Assembly: GCA_017469795.1 (NCBI GenBank)
Contig: JAFUFT010000009.1
Coordinates: 1 to 62,776, forward strand
DNA from: Oscillospiraceae bacterium
GTDB lineage: Bacteria > Bacillota > Clostridia > Oscillospirales > Oscillospiraceae
DNA: 62,776 nucleotides
Direction: 5' to 3'
Shown: positions 26,487 through 34,180 of the stretch, one piece after another
Position numbering within the stretch: position 1 is the stretch's first letter
How the letters are laid out: each line of letters begins with the position of its first letter
Notes under the pieces: model-generated
The model's database searches: none
What the model saw: the letters and a program-made list of their open reading frames with translations, nothing else
What the model was told of the DNA's origin: nothing
Made by a program: the position numbers and the translations under genes

Positions 26487-27031
26487 GAAACGCCTCCAAA
26501 TCTGGAAATCGGATAAATGACCTGCAGTGCTTTTCCCAGCACATAACGCTTATCGATGCAGCCTATGCTTGGATCCCGGCTGTCTGAGGAATGCAGCCGA
26601 TTATCTCCCATCACAAATACATAGCCCTCCGGGACAGTCAGGGGAAAATTCACGCCCTCATACCGGGTGGTCGGGTCATTGATATACGGCTCATCCAGAA
26701 GAACGCCGTCGACGCGAACATCTCCGGTCTCAAAATCAATATCCACTGTCTGGCCGTCCATGGCAATCACCCGTTTGACCAGCGGTCCCTGTTCAAACCC
26801 GGGAGCCTTGAGTACGACAATATCCCCGATCTCCGGCCGATAGATAAAGTTGGAAAGCAGCGTAAGCCGGTCGCCGTCCTGCAGCGTCGGATACATGGAT
26901 TGTCCGTCTACGCCCACAAGGCGAATGGCAAACACAAAGAGGATTGTCACAAAAACCAGGCAACTCACCAGATCCGAAAGCACATTATAAACATCCAGCC
27001 ACAAGCTGCGTTCGGGTTTGTTCTCCGCCAC
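26483..27031 (-). CDS. lepB: Signal peptidase I
   Basis: Membrane serine protease that removes signal peptides. One N-terminal membrane segment (about residues 14-33), catalytic Ser in GQSMYPTL (about residue 40) and Lys in PLVKRVIAMDG (about 83), then the GDNRLHSSDSR box. 182 residues. The start is GTG at 27031 with AAGGAA seven bases upstream. First gene of a six-gene operon. Confidence 0.95.
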   Translation of the reverse strand: MAENKPERSLWLDVYNVLSDLVSCLVFVTILFVFAIRLVGVDGQSMYPTLQDGDRLTLLSNFIYRPEIGDIVVLKAPGFEQGPLVKRVIAMDGQTVDIDFETGDVRVDGVLLDEPYINDPTTRYEGVNFPLTVPEGYVFVMGDNRLHSSDSRDPSIGCIDKRYVLGKALQVIYPISRFGGVS

Positions 27032-27070
27032 TTAGATCTTCCTTTCCCGAAAATATCGCATATTATTATA

Positions 27071-27079
27071 ATTATAGCA
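27071..27079 (-). promoter_or_regulatory. Extended -10 promoter of the lepB operon
   Basis: TGCTATAAT (27079-27071) is an extended -10; the -35 position holds only TTTTAA. Confidence 0.6.
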
Positions 27080-27145
27080 CAGCCGAATCCATCTTAAAAG
27101 ACCTAAATTCCGTATTTAAATGGGAATCATTCGTTCAGGTACGAA

Positions 27146-27171
27146 AAAAAGGAGCCCGAAGGCTCCTTTTT
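27146..27171 (-). terminator. Terminator of rplS
   Basis: AAAAAGGAGCC, CGAA loop, GGCTCCTTTTT, then more T on the minus strand, a few bases after the rplS stop. Confidence 0.92.
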
Positions 27172-27178
27172 CTTGGGA

Positions 27179-27520
27179 TTAAAGCTTCTCCTTGACCTTG
27201 GCGGCCTTGCCCACGCGATCGCGCAGATAGTAGAGCTTTGCACGGCGGACCTTGCCGCGGCGAACCGTCTCCACATTGACGATGTTGGGGGAATGCACCG
27301 GGAAGACCTTCTCCACACCCACGCCGTAGCTCAGGCGGCGGACGGTGATGGTCTGCTCCACACCGCCGTGCTTCTTGGCGATGATGGTGCCCTCAAAGAC
27401 CTGGATTCTCTCACGGGAGCCTTCCTTGATCTTGACGTGAACACGAACGGTATCGCCCACATTCATCTCGGGCAGAGTCTCCTTCATGTTCTGCTGATCA
27501 AGCTTTTCAATCAGATTCAT
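27179..27520 (-). CDS. rplS: 50S ribosomal protein L19
   Basis: Ribosomal protein L19, at the 30S-50S interface. The whole 113-residue protein matches the family: [54 protein letters not shown] and a basic [14 protein letters not shown] end. It is transcribed alone from its own promoter, with a structured leader and a strong AAGGAGG site. Confidence 0.98.
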   Translation of the reverse strand: MNLIEKLDQQNMKETLPEMNVGDTVRVHVKIKEGSRERIQVFEGTIIAKKHGGVEQTITVRRLSYGVGVEKVFPVHSPNIVNVETVRRGKVRRAKLYYLRDRVGKAAKVKEKL

Positions 27521-27549
27521 AGCGAATCCTCCTTATTCAAAGGCGTTCA

Positions 27550-27596
27550 TGCCGCAACGATATTGCCATTCACAGTTCCCTCTGTGTGGCGCGGCA
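27550..27596 (-). promoter_or_regulatory. Structured 5' leader of rplS (candidate L19 leader)
   Basis: Within the roughly 96-base leader, three nested stems can be drawn: TGCCGC/GCGGCA outermost, GCCA/TGGC in the middle and CACAG/CTGTG around an AGGGAA loop. Autoregulatory L19 leaders are known in Firmicutes; membership of that family was not tested. Confidence 0.6.
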
Positions 27597-27622
27597 GCGG
27601 ACCGCCCGTAATTAGCCTAACT

Positions 27623-27651
27623 ATTTTAGCATACACTCCTTAGAATTGCAA
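27623..27651 (-). promoter_or_regulatory. Promoter of rplS
   Basis: TTGCAA (27651-27646), 17-base spacer, TAAAAT (27628-27623) with an extended TGC before the -10. Confidence 0.8.
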
Positions 27652-27682
27652 GAACTTTTTCTGAATAAAATCCGGAAAAGGA

Positions 27683-28063
27683 TCAGGCTTCTGAAGCAGA
27701 TGCCCGATATAGACAATAGGCAAGAAAACCCAGCAGAAGATCTGCAGCGATGGCCATTAAATACCACCAGGAGATAAAGGTACAGACAATATGCGCGGCA
27801 ATCTCCATCGTCACAAGGATAACTACCGACACCGTGCCGAACCTTTTTCGTCTGGACACGCACCAGAATGCCGCAGCGATCCAGATATACAGCAAGAGCG
27901 CCGTCAAAACAGGAAGAATTGCCGCTGCGGGTCCACTCTCCAGCATCGCCGAAACAAACAGCAGGCAAAGTGCCGTTACCTCAGCACCGAAAACCCAGCC
28001 GGCTATGATATACAGCAGCAGAACTGCATAGCAGATCAAGAGCAGTTTTGTCGATCTCTTCAT
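27683..28063 (-). CDS. Small four-helix membrane protein, function unknown
   Basis: 126 residues, almost all hydrophobic, with about four membrane segments (residues near 6-27, 30-48, 52-68, 80-115) and a basic loop SRRKRFG in the middle. I do not recognise the family. It follows dut with no gap; ATG at 28063 has GGGAG nine bases upstream, and a GTG two codons earlier would overlap the dut stop. Co-transcription with dut is likely. It runs to within 32 bases of the rplS -35 box, and no terminator was seen. Confidence 0.7.
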   Translation of the reverse strand: MKRSTKLLLICYAVLLLYIIAGWVFGAEVTALCLLFVSAMLESGPAAAILPVLTALLLYIWIAAAFWCVSRRKRFGTVSVVILVTMEIAAHIVCTFISWWYLMAIAADLLLGFLAYCLYRASASEA

Positions 28064-28065
28064 AA

Positions 28066-28497
28066 TCACACACTCCCTGTCGAACCAAATCCTCCGGCAC
28101 CTCTTGCCGTATCGTCCAGTTCCTCCGTCTCTTCATAAGAAACCTGCAGGAACGGAACAATCACCATCTGCGCCACCCGCTCATAAGGGGCAAGGGTCTG
28201 TTTCTCCGAAGAATGGTTGTGCAGAGAGATCAGGATCTCTCCCCGGTAATCGGCATCGATGACCCCGACCTTGTTTGCCGGCGCCAGTCCTTTTTTGGTG
28301 CCGAGACTGCTCCGGGCAAAGATCAGGCCCACATATCCATTCGGAATGGCTACCGCCAGGCCCGTAGGGAGCAAAACCGTCTCACCTGGCATAATCGAAA
28401 TCTCATGGTCCGAGCAGATGTACAGGTCCGCGCCGGCTGCAGCCGCAGATCCATACGCCGGAGTTCTGGCATCCGGCCGAAGCTTTTTAAATTTCAT
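28066..28497 (-). CDS. dut: dUTP diphosphatase
   Basis: Trimeric dUTPase that hydrolyses dUTP to dUMP, keeping uracil out of DNA. The five motifs are visible: AAGADLYICSD, ARSSLGTKKG, GVIDADYRGEI, YERVAQMVI and the C-terminal RGAGGFGSTG arm. 143 residues, normal. Own promoter and Shine-Dalgarno (GGGAGG). Confidence 0.96.
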   Translation of the reverse strand: MKFKKLRPDARTPAYGSAAAAGADLYICSDHEISIMPGETVLLPTGLAVAIPNGYVGLIFARSSLGTKKGLAPANKVGVIDADYRGEILISLHNHSSEKQTLAPYERVAQMVIVPFLQVSYEETEELDDTARGAGGFGSTGSV

Positions 28498-28541
28498 GGG
28501 AATCCTCCCTCTGTAGTTCGTTCCATTGGGACAGTGAGGGT

Positions 28542-28570
28542 ATTATAGCATATCAGGTCCGGATTGTAAA
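28542..28570 (-). promoter_or_regulatory. Promoter of dut
   Basis: TTTACA (28570-28565), 17-base spacer, TATAAT (28547-28542), with extended TGC. Confidence 0.82.
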
Positions 28571-28590
28571 ATCATTCTCTTATCCGCAGA

Positions 28591-28620
28591 AAAGAGCGCT
28601 CCCTTTCGGAAGCGCTCTTT
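28591..28620 (-). terminator. Terminator of the enoate-reductase-type gene
   Basis: AAAGAGCGCT stem with its complement around a short loop, followed by TTTTCTG on the minus strand, a few bases after the stop codon. Confidence 0.88.
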
Positions 28621-28632
28621 AAATCAGAAAGA

Positions 28633-30624
28633 TCAGATGCGTACTGCCGCGTCATAAGCCATCCGGGTGGCAGTCCGGACGTTCTTGGCCTCAACGCAGT
28701 CACCGATCGCGGCAAAGTCGGGCGCGGTCATGTGGAAGCTCTCGGCCAGATCGGAACGGGGCCGCATACCGGAGGACATGACGACCACGTCTGCCGCCAC
28801 GAACTGCTCGTTCCCGTCCTTGTCGGTGAAGGAAACACCCTTTTCGCTGATGCCGGTGCAGCGGGCGGAGGTGTACTGGGCGATCCCCTGCTTGTCCATA
28901 AGGCCAAGCATGACGCCACGGGTCAGATGGAATGTTTCAGGGCACAGCTCCGGCAGCATCTCGATGATGGACACCTGTTTTCCCTTTTCAGCCAGGGCCA
29001 GGGCGGTCTCGCAGCCGACCTCACCGCCGCCGATCAGGACAACTTTGTTTCCGATCTCGTCGATGTGCTTGTAACACTCCTCGGCGATCATCACGTTTTT
29101 GCCATCCGTACCGGGAATAGGCGGCACGAACGCGTTGGCGCCGACCGCAGCAAGGACCCAGTCAAAGCCCTCGGCCTCGATCATCTCCGGTGTAGCTTCC
29201 GTGTTCAGTCGAAGCTTAATGCCGAGCTTATCGATCAGCTTGATCTGATAGTTCATGAACTTGGCAAGGTCATACTTGAAGGAAACCTGCTCAGAGAACA
29301 CCAGCTTGCCGCCGAGGCGGTCTGCTTTTTCAAAGATCGTCACATCATGTCCCCGCTTGGCCGCAACGATTGCAGCCTCCATGCCGGAGGGACCGCCGCC
29401 GATGATACCAACCTTCTTGGGCGTAGTGGATTCGGGAATCAGATCCTTCAGCTGGTTCTCCCGGCCCACAGTGGGGTTGACAGAGCAGGCAAAGGCCCGG
29501 GTGGCGGGCTTGGAGTACTCCAGACAGTGGAAGCACTTGATGCAGGGAATGATCTCGTCTTCCTGGCCATGGCGAGCCTTCTCAGGCATCTCAGGATCGG
29601 CAATGGTACCGCGGGCCATGGCAATAAAGTCCGCTCCGCCGGTGGCCAGCGTTTCCTCCATGAGCTTGGGATCCTGGAAGGCACCCAGCGTCAGAACAGG
29701 CTGCGGCACGCCCAGCTCTTTGATACGGCGGGCAAACCGGGCATTCTGCGCAGGCTTGTGGAAGATCGTCGGATGCATAATGGCCTCCGTGCCGGGAATG
29801 GACATATTTCCGGCGGAGATGTGCGCGATGTCGATCCGATCTCCGGCCATCCGCAGGAACTCGGCAATGTCCTCAGGCATGAGCTGCTTGTCCGCATTGG
29901 GATAGCCTACCGCGTCCGCCAGTTCGCAGCCGGAGATTCGATACTCGATCAGGATCTTCTTTCCCACGCGCTCCCGGATGGCGTCCAGAATCATCATGGG
30001 GAACCGGCAGCGGTTCTCAAAGGAACCGCCGAACTCATCGGTGCGCTTGTTGAACAGCGGGCTCATAAACCGGTTGATGACAAGGCCGTGGCCGCCGTGA
30101 ATGAGAATGGAGTCAAAGCCGACCTTAACCGCAGCTTCCGCCACATCGGCGTAATCCTTGGCGATGGCCTCCATGGCCTCCCGGGTCAGCATGGGACGCT
30201 CGGAACCATCGGGGCCGGGCGTGCCGTCCACAGAATAGAAGAAGTGCTGTCCCTCGCCCTTCTTGCCTCCGGTCCACCCGGAATAGAAGAACGCAAGCAG
30301 CTCGATAGACGCCTTCGCACCATAGAAATGGATCTGATCCACGGTGCGGACCCAGTAGCGATGGTAGGCGCTCTGCCGCAGGTCCAGGTTGTGCCAGCCC
30401 GGCCGGAAGGGCGCAAGGCTGTTCATGTCGTGGCCGGCAATCGTAACGGACGCAGTACCGCCCCGTGCCTTTTCCACATAGTAGGCACGATAAGCATCGG
30501 TAGGATACGGCTCATCGGTCTGCAGCAGATGCGGCGTCGCAGGCGCCTGGAAAATACGGTTTTTGAATACCACGTTTCCAACTTTATAGGGGCTGAACAA
30601 CGTGGGATACTCAGGATGTGTCAT
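28633..30624 (-). CDS. 2-enoate reductase / Old-yellow-enzyme-type Fe-S flavoenzyme
   Basis: Three-part NADH:flavin oxidoreductase, 663 residues. Residues 1-340 form an FMN TIM barrel (HGGHGLVINRFMSPLFNKR); a [4Fe-4S] site follows (CIKCFHC near 360-366 with a fourth Cys near 378); the C-terminal half binds FAD and NAD(P)H (VGIIGGGPSGMEAAI and VVLIGGGEVGCETALALAEKG). The layout matches clostridial 2-enoate reductase, 2,4-dienoyl-CoA reductase and BaiCD/BaiH. The substrate (an unsaturated acid, CoA ester or steroid) cannot be told from sequence. It is monocistronic with a strong promoter. Confidence 0.9.
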   Translation of the reverse strand: MTHPEYPTLFSPYKVGNVVFKNRIFQAPATPHLLQTDEPYPTDAYRAYYVEKARGGTASVTIAGHDMNSLAPFRPGWHNLDLRQSAYHRYWVRTVDQIHFYGAKASIELLAFFYSGWTGGKKGEGQHFFYSVDGTPGPDGSERPMLTREAMEAIAKDYADVAEAAVKVGFDSILIHGGHGLVINRFMSPLFNKRTDEFGGSFENRCRFPMMILDAIRERVGKKILIEYRISGCELADAVGYPNADKQLMPEDIAEFLRMAGDRIDIAHISAGNMSIPGTEAIMHPTIFHKPAQNARFARRIKELGVPQPVLTLGAFQDPKLMEETLATGGADFIAMARGTIADPEMPEKARHGQEDEIIPCIKCFHCLEYSKPATRAFACSVNPTVGRENQLKDLIPESTTPKKVGIIGGGPSGMEAAIVAAKRGHDVTIFEKADRLGGKLVFSEQVSFKYDLAKFMNYQIKLIDKLGIKLRLNTEATPEMIEAEGFDWVLAAVGANAFVPPIPGTDGKNVMIAEECYKHIDEIGNKVVLIGGGEVGCETALALAEKGKQVSIIEMLPELCPETFHLTRGVMLGLMDKQGIAQYTSARCTGISEKGVSFTDKDGNEQFVAADVVVMSSGMRPRSDLAESFHMTAPDFAAIGDCVEAKNVRTATRMAYDAAVRI

Positions 30625-30656
30625 AAGAAATCCCCCCTATTAATAATCACTTGTTT

Positions 30657-30685
30657 ATTTTACAGGATTCCAGTTCGGATTGCAA
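30657..30685 (-). promoter_or_regulatory. Promoter of the enoate-reductase-type gene
   Basis: TTGCAA (30685-30680), 17-base spacer, TAAAAT (30662-30657). The -10 lies in one copy of a CCTGTAAAAT direct repeat whose second copy is just upstream of the -35. Confidence 0.78.
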
Positions 30686-30697
30686 CTATTTTACAGG
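30657..30697. repeat. Direct repeat of CCTGTAAAAT at the enoate-reductase promoter
   Basis: Two exact 10-base copies (minus strand) at 30666-30657 and 30697-30688, 31 bases apart, about three helical turns. They may be regulator half-sites or a duplicated -10 region. Confidence 0.5.
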
Positions 30698-30740
30698 TTA
30701 CATTTTCTGTCCTGATGTTGCATAATCCTCCTCGTATCCG

Positions 30741-31112
30741 TTATTCCCGGGTCACATCGATCCCGCCGGCAATTAAGGCATCCGCAGCTTTTTCCAGCAT
30801 GTTTTCCTTCACCAGAACATAATCCGTATCGTAGGTGGAAATCACAAAGATGCCCACGCCGGCCTCCGCAAGAATCGACGATATTCTGGACAGAATGCCG
30901 ATCAGGGAAAAATCCAGCGTCCCCGTCACGCGCATACCGCGCCATCCGTCCTCTCTCTCCAACACTTTAGCCGGGACCAATTCTGTTTTGCACACCAGAG
31001 ACAGTTCTTTGTCTGTTTTCCCGATGAAGCAGAACCGGTCGTCCAGGAGTTCCTGCGGGACCGATTCCACTTTACAAACTGTAAAGCATTCCTCAATTAT
31101 TTCAATTAACAT
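30741..31112 (-). CDS. ACT-domain protein
   Basis: About 123 residues with two ACT-like halves; the second (RGMRVTGTLDFSLIGILSRISSILAEAGVGIFVIST) is the clearest and resembles the amino-acid-binding ACT_7/CASTOR-like form. Role probably ligand sensing (inference). The ATG at 31112 has GGAGG eight to nine bases before it; it overlaps the GNAT gene by seven bases, so the pair is co-translated. Confidence 0.82.
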   Translation of the reverse strand: MLIEIIEECFTVCKVESVPQELLDDRFCFIGKTDKELSLVCKTELVPAKVLEREDGWRGMRVTGTLDFSLIGILSRISSILAEAGVGIFVISTYDTDYVLVKENMLEKAADALIAGGIDVTRE

Positions 31113-31639
31113 TGATTTTCCTCCAGACATTTTTCCAGACAAACAAGCCTCACATTTGGGATCCCGTTGAAGCGGCAAGGCACAATCCCGACCTCCTGAT
31201 AGCCGAGGCCGCGGTATAGCTTCCGAGCGGCGGAATTGATGACATTCGTGTCCATCCGAAGATATTTGCAGCCATGCTCCTGCGCGTAATGTTCATAAAA
31301 CCGGACAAACCTGGTTCCATATCCGCGGCCGGATTGTTCCGGATCTACCACCAGCGTGTGAAGCACCATGATCTGATCTTCCGGCACGTCATATTTCCAA
31401 TCTGCCAACACATATTCGTTTACCTGTTGCTGATTGATTTTTGCCGCAGCCAGGAGGCTCCCCTCCTCTTCCAGCACGAAGAGTTCCCCGGCATTCAGCG
31501 CATCCTGCGCCGTCTGCTTTGTGGGATAGACTCCGCGAACCCATCCGGTAAACAGGATACCGCGATCCTGCGCTGAGAGGATCCGGTCATAAATGGCAGC
31601 AACCGAAGGGATATCAGCCTCACAAGCCCTCCGAATCAT
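31106..31639 (-). CDS. GNAT-family N-acetyltransferase
   Basis: Acetyl-CoA-dependent acyltransferase of about 177 residues. The acetyl-CoA-binding motif is VVDPEQSGRGYGTRFVRF (Q/R-x-x-G-x-G/A), followed by the LRMDTNVINSAARKLYRGLGY block. Substrate unknown. ATG at 31639 has GGGGG eight bases upstream; the GTG three codons earlier has none. Pairs with the downstream ACT-domain gene. Confidence 0.88.
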   Translation of the reverse strand: MIRRACEADIPSVAAIYDRILSAQDRGILFTGWVRGVYPTKQTAQDALNAGELFVLEEEGSLLAAAKINQQQVNEYVLADWKYDVPEDQIMVLHTLVVDPEQSGRGYGTRFVRFYEHYAQEHGCKYLRMDTNVINSAARKLYRGLGYQEVGIVPCRFNGIPNVRLVCLEKCLEENQC

Positions 31640-31662
31640 ATTCCGCACCCCCTTTGCTGCAC

Positions 31663-31691
31663 ATTATACCGTGATGTACAAAAAAAGTAAA
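31663..31691 (-). promoter_or_regulatory. Promoter of the GNAT-ACT pair
   Basis: TTTACT (31691-31686), 17-base spacer, TATAAT (31668-31663). The -35 abuts the T-run of the preceding terminator. Confidence 0.6.
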
Positions 31692-31715
31692 CAGGCCGGA
31701 AAGATCCGGCCTGTT
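31690..31715 (-). terminator. Terminator of the opp operon
   Basis: CAGGCCGGA/TCCGGCCTG stem followed on the minus strand by TTTACTTTTTTT, just after the 89-residue gene. Confidence 0.9.
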
Positions 31716-31723
31716 ACGTGTAT

Positions 31724-31993
31724 TCAGGTCCATGCTCGCAGGAGCACGAGAATCACAATGGCGATTCCCACCATAAATGCTCCCGCAATCAGAAGCGACG
31801 CCGTCATGACACCCAGGATTGCGGAAAACCGTTCCCTGCCTGTCATCTCTTCCTTCGGCAGATCCGTCCGTCCGCCTGAGCTGTGCGGCGATTCCGATCT
31901 GGATTCCGGTCTTCTGGGCCGGAGCAAAGCCGGTCGGGACACCCCGCTCATATCCGCGATGGTGCGGCCGTCATCCTCCCAAGGCTCTTTCAT
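31724..31993 (-). CDS. Small single-pass membrane protein at the end of the opp operon
   Basis: 89 residues; a polar, Arg/Ser/Pro-rich first half (about 1-52) and one membrane helix (about 58-86, AILGVMTASLLIAGAFMVGIAI). No recognisable family. Its start overlaps the oppF stop as ATGA, so it is part of the peptide-transporter operon. It may be an accessory subunit; this is inference from position only. Confidence 0.65.
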   Translation of the reverse strand: MKEPWEDDGRTIADMSGVSRPALLRPRRPESRSESPHSSGGRTDLPKEEMTGRERFSAILGVMTASLLIAGAFMVGIAIVILVLLRAWT

Positions 31994-33012
31994 ACGTCAT
32001 CGTAAAGGTGGCAGACCACGTAATGGCCAGGTTCCACCTCTTTCTGGACCGGCGCCTCATGTTTGCATTTCTCCATGCATTGGGCGCAGCGGGTGTGGAA
32101 TTTGCATCCTTCCGGCGGATTGGCCGGAGAAGGAATGGACCCCTCCAGGACAATGCGTTCCCGCTTGATGGTGGGATCCGGAATGGGAATCGCGGAAAAC
32201 AGCGCCTTGGTATAGGGATGCAACGGATTGTTGAAAATGTCCGCTGTCTCGCCATACTCCACCAGATTGCCCAGATACATGACGCCCACTGTGTCGGAGA
32301 TATGCTCCACCACAGACAGATCGTGGGAAATAAACAGATATGTCAGATTATACTTTTCCTGCAGATCGTTGAGCAGATTGATAATCTGCGCCTGAATGGA
32401 AACGTCCAGCGCAGAGACCGGTTCGTCACAGACCACAAATTCCGGATTGACCGCCAACGCACGGGCAATGCAGATCCGCTGACGCTGGCCGCCAGAAAAT
32501 TCGTGAGGATAACGATCCTTGTGGAAGGGCTGCAGGCCGCAGTTGTCCATGACCTCGTCAATATAGTCATCGAACTCCGCCTTGGGCACAAGATTGTGTT
32601 CCCGCACCGCCTCGCCGATGATCTCGCCCACGGGAAGCCGGGGCGAAAGACTGGAAAACGGGTCCTGGAAGATGATCTGCATCTTTGTCCGGATATCCCG
32701 CAGTTCCTTGCTGCTCAGATCATATACTTCTTTGCCGTTGAACAGCACCTGACCTCCGGTTTTCTCATCATAGAGCCGGAGGATGGTCCGGCCAGTGGTG
32801 GATTTTCCGCAGCCGGACTCGCCGACCAGGCCCATGGTGGTACCGCGTTTGAGGTTAAAGGTCACGCCGTCCACCGCCTTGACCCAGCCGGTCACATGGG
32901 AGACCATCCCGCCTTTGATCGGGAAGTACTTTTTCAGGCCGTTGACCTGAAGAATGTACTGGGGATCATACTCCACCGGGGTGAAGTCATTTGAAACTAT
33001 TTGCTTCGCCAT
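31990..33012 (-). CDS. oppF: Peptide ABC transporter ATP-binding protein, OppF/DppF type
   Basis: Cytoplasmic ATPase of an oligopeptide/dipeptide importer. Walker [13 protein letters not shown], signature FSGGQRQRI, Walker [13 protein letters not shown]; the OppF C-terminal region follows, with four Cys possibly binding a cluster (C-x5-C near [15 protein letters not shown]). 340 residues. Starts directly after the oppD stop with GGGGGAG within oppD's end. Confidence 0.94.
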   Translation of the reverse strand: MAKQIVSNDFTPVEYDPQYILQVNGLKKYFPIKGGMVSHVTGWVKAVDGVTFNLKRGTTMGLVGESGCGKSTTGRTILRLYDEKTGGQVLFNGKEVYDLSSKELRDIRTKMQIIFQDPFSSLSPRLPVGEIIGEAVREHNLVPKAEFDDYIDEVMDNCGLQPFHKDRYPHEFSGGQRQRICIARALAVNPEFVVCDEPVSALDVSIQAQIINLLNDLQEKYNLTYLFISHDLSVVEHISDTVGVMYLGNLVEYGETADIFNNPLHPYTKALFSAIPIPDPTIKRERIVLEGSIPSPANPPEGCKFHTRCAQCMEKCKHEAPVQKEVEPGHYVVCHLYDDV

Positions 33013-34164
33013 TTACTTCTCCCCCTCATTCTGATCGTAATAGCGGTAGCAGCTCACCTCATGGGTCGGACTGAGGCGGACCACATCAGGATAGGGGCCG
33101 TCGCACCGCTCCACACACATCTCACAGCGGTCTTTAAAATAACAGTAGTCAGGCATATTCACAGGATTCGGCACCTTTCCGGGAATGGAATACAGCTTGT
33201 CCACCTGCTTGCCGACCACAGGCTTTGACGCCATCAGGCCAATCGTGTAGGGATGCGCCGGGTGGGCGAAGATCTCCTCCGCCGTTCCCTTTTCCACCAC
33301 GCGGCCCGCGTACATGACCACTACATAGTCAGCCATTTCCGCGATCACGCCGAGATCATGGGTAATGAGCATGATGGAAGAGTTGATCTTATCCTTCAGA
33401 TTTCGGAGCAGATCCAGAATCTGGGCCTGAATCGTCACGTCAAGGGCAGTCGTGGGTTCATCGGCAATGATGACCTTGGGGTTGCAGGCAAGGGCCATTG
33501 CAATCATGACACGCTGCCGCATACCGCCGGACAATTCGTGGGGGAACATCCGATAGACGCCTTCGGCGTTGGCGATGCCGACCATTTTGATCAGCTCGAT
33601 GGTGCGTTTTTTGATGTCCGCTTCGCTTTTCCCCTCGCCGTCATGCAGCGCGATGACCTCGTCCACCTGGGCTCCGATCCGGAACACCGGGTTCAGTGCT
33701 GTCATCGGCTCCTGGAAGATCATTGAGACATAGTTGCCCCGGATCTTCTGCATGACTTCATTGGGCGTCTTGACCACATCGTAGGCCTTATCGCCCAAAT
33801 TCAGCCGGATCTCTCCGTCTACGATCTGTCCCTGAGGCCGCTGGATCAGCTGCATCAAAGAAAGCGAAGTCACAGACTTGCCGCAACCGGACTCACCAAC
33901 CACACCAACCGTCTTACCGACAGGAACGTCAAAGGTCACGCCATCGACGCTCTTGACCGTTCCGGTGTCCGTAAAGAAATAGGTGTGAAGATTGTCGAAT
34001 TCCACCGCGTTGTTCCGGTCATGCATGGCGGTAAGGTATTCGCTTTCCGGAACATTCTTACGCTTACGGATCTTTTCATACTGGTTTGTGATTCTGCGGT
34101 TCTCTTTGGAGATGCGCCTTGATTCTTTTCCGGAGAGGTAGCCCTCCGCTTTTTTCTTAGCCAT
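33013..34164 (-). CDS. oppD: Peptide ABC transporter ATP-binding protein, OppD/DppD type
   Basis: Second ATPase of the importer. Walker [12 protein letters not shown], signature [15 protein letters not shown], Walker [12 protein letters not shown], and a C-terminal Cys cluster region ([15 protein letters not shown]). About 383 residues; a charged N-terminal extension of roughly 50 residues (Lys/Arg-rich) precedes the ATPase domain. ATG at 34164 is preferred (AGGAG eight bases upstream) over a GTG three codons earlier. Confidence 0.94.
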   Translation of the reverse strand: MAKKKAEGYLSGKESRRISKENRRITNQYEKIRKRKNVPESEYLTAMHDRNNAVEFDNLHTYFFTDTGTVKSVDGVTFDVPVGKTVGVVGESGCGKSVTSLSLMQLIQRPQGQIVDGEIRLNLGDKAYDVVKTPNEVMQKIRGNYVSMIFQEPMTALNPVFRIGAQVDEVIALHDGEGKSEADIKKRTIELIKMVGIANAEGVYRMFPHELSGGMRQRVMIAMALACNPKVIIADEPTTALDVTIQAQILDLLRNLKDKINSSIMLITHDLGVIAEMADYVVVMYAGRVVEKGTAEEIFAHPAHPYTIGLMASKPVVGKQVDKLYSIPGKVPNPVNMPDYCYFKDRCEMCVERCDGPYPDVVRLSPTHEVSCYRYYDQNEGEK

Positions 34165-34180
34165 GGTACGCACTCCTTTC

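Noticed and set aside
28732..30822. 696-codon plus-strand open frame opposite the enoate-reductase-type gene
   Set aside because: Antisense shadow; no motif, and it runs across the promoter of the real gene.
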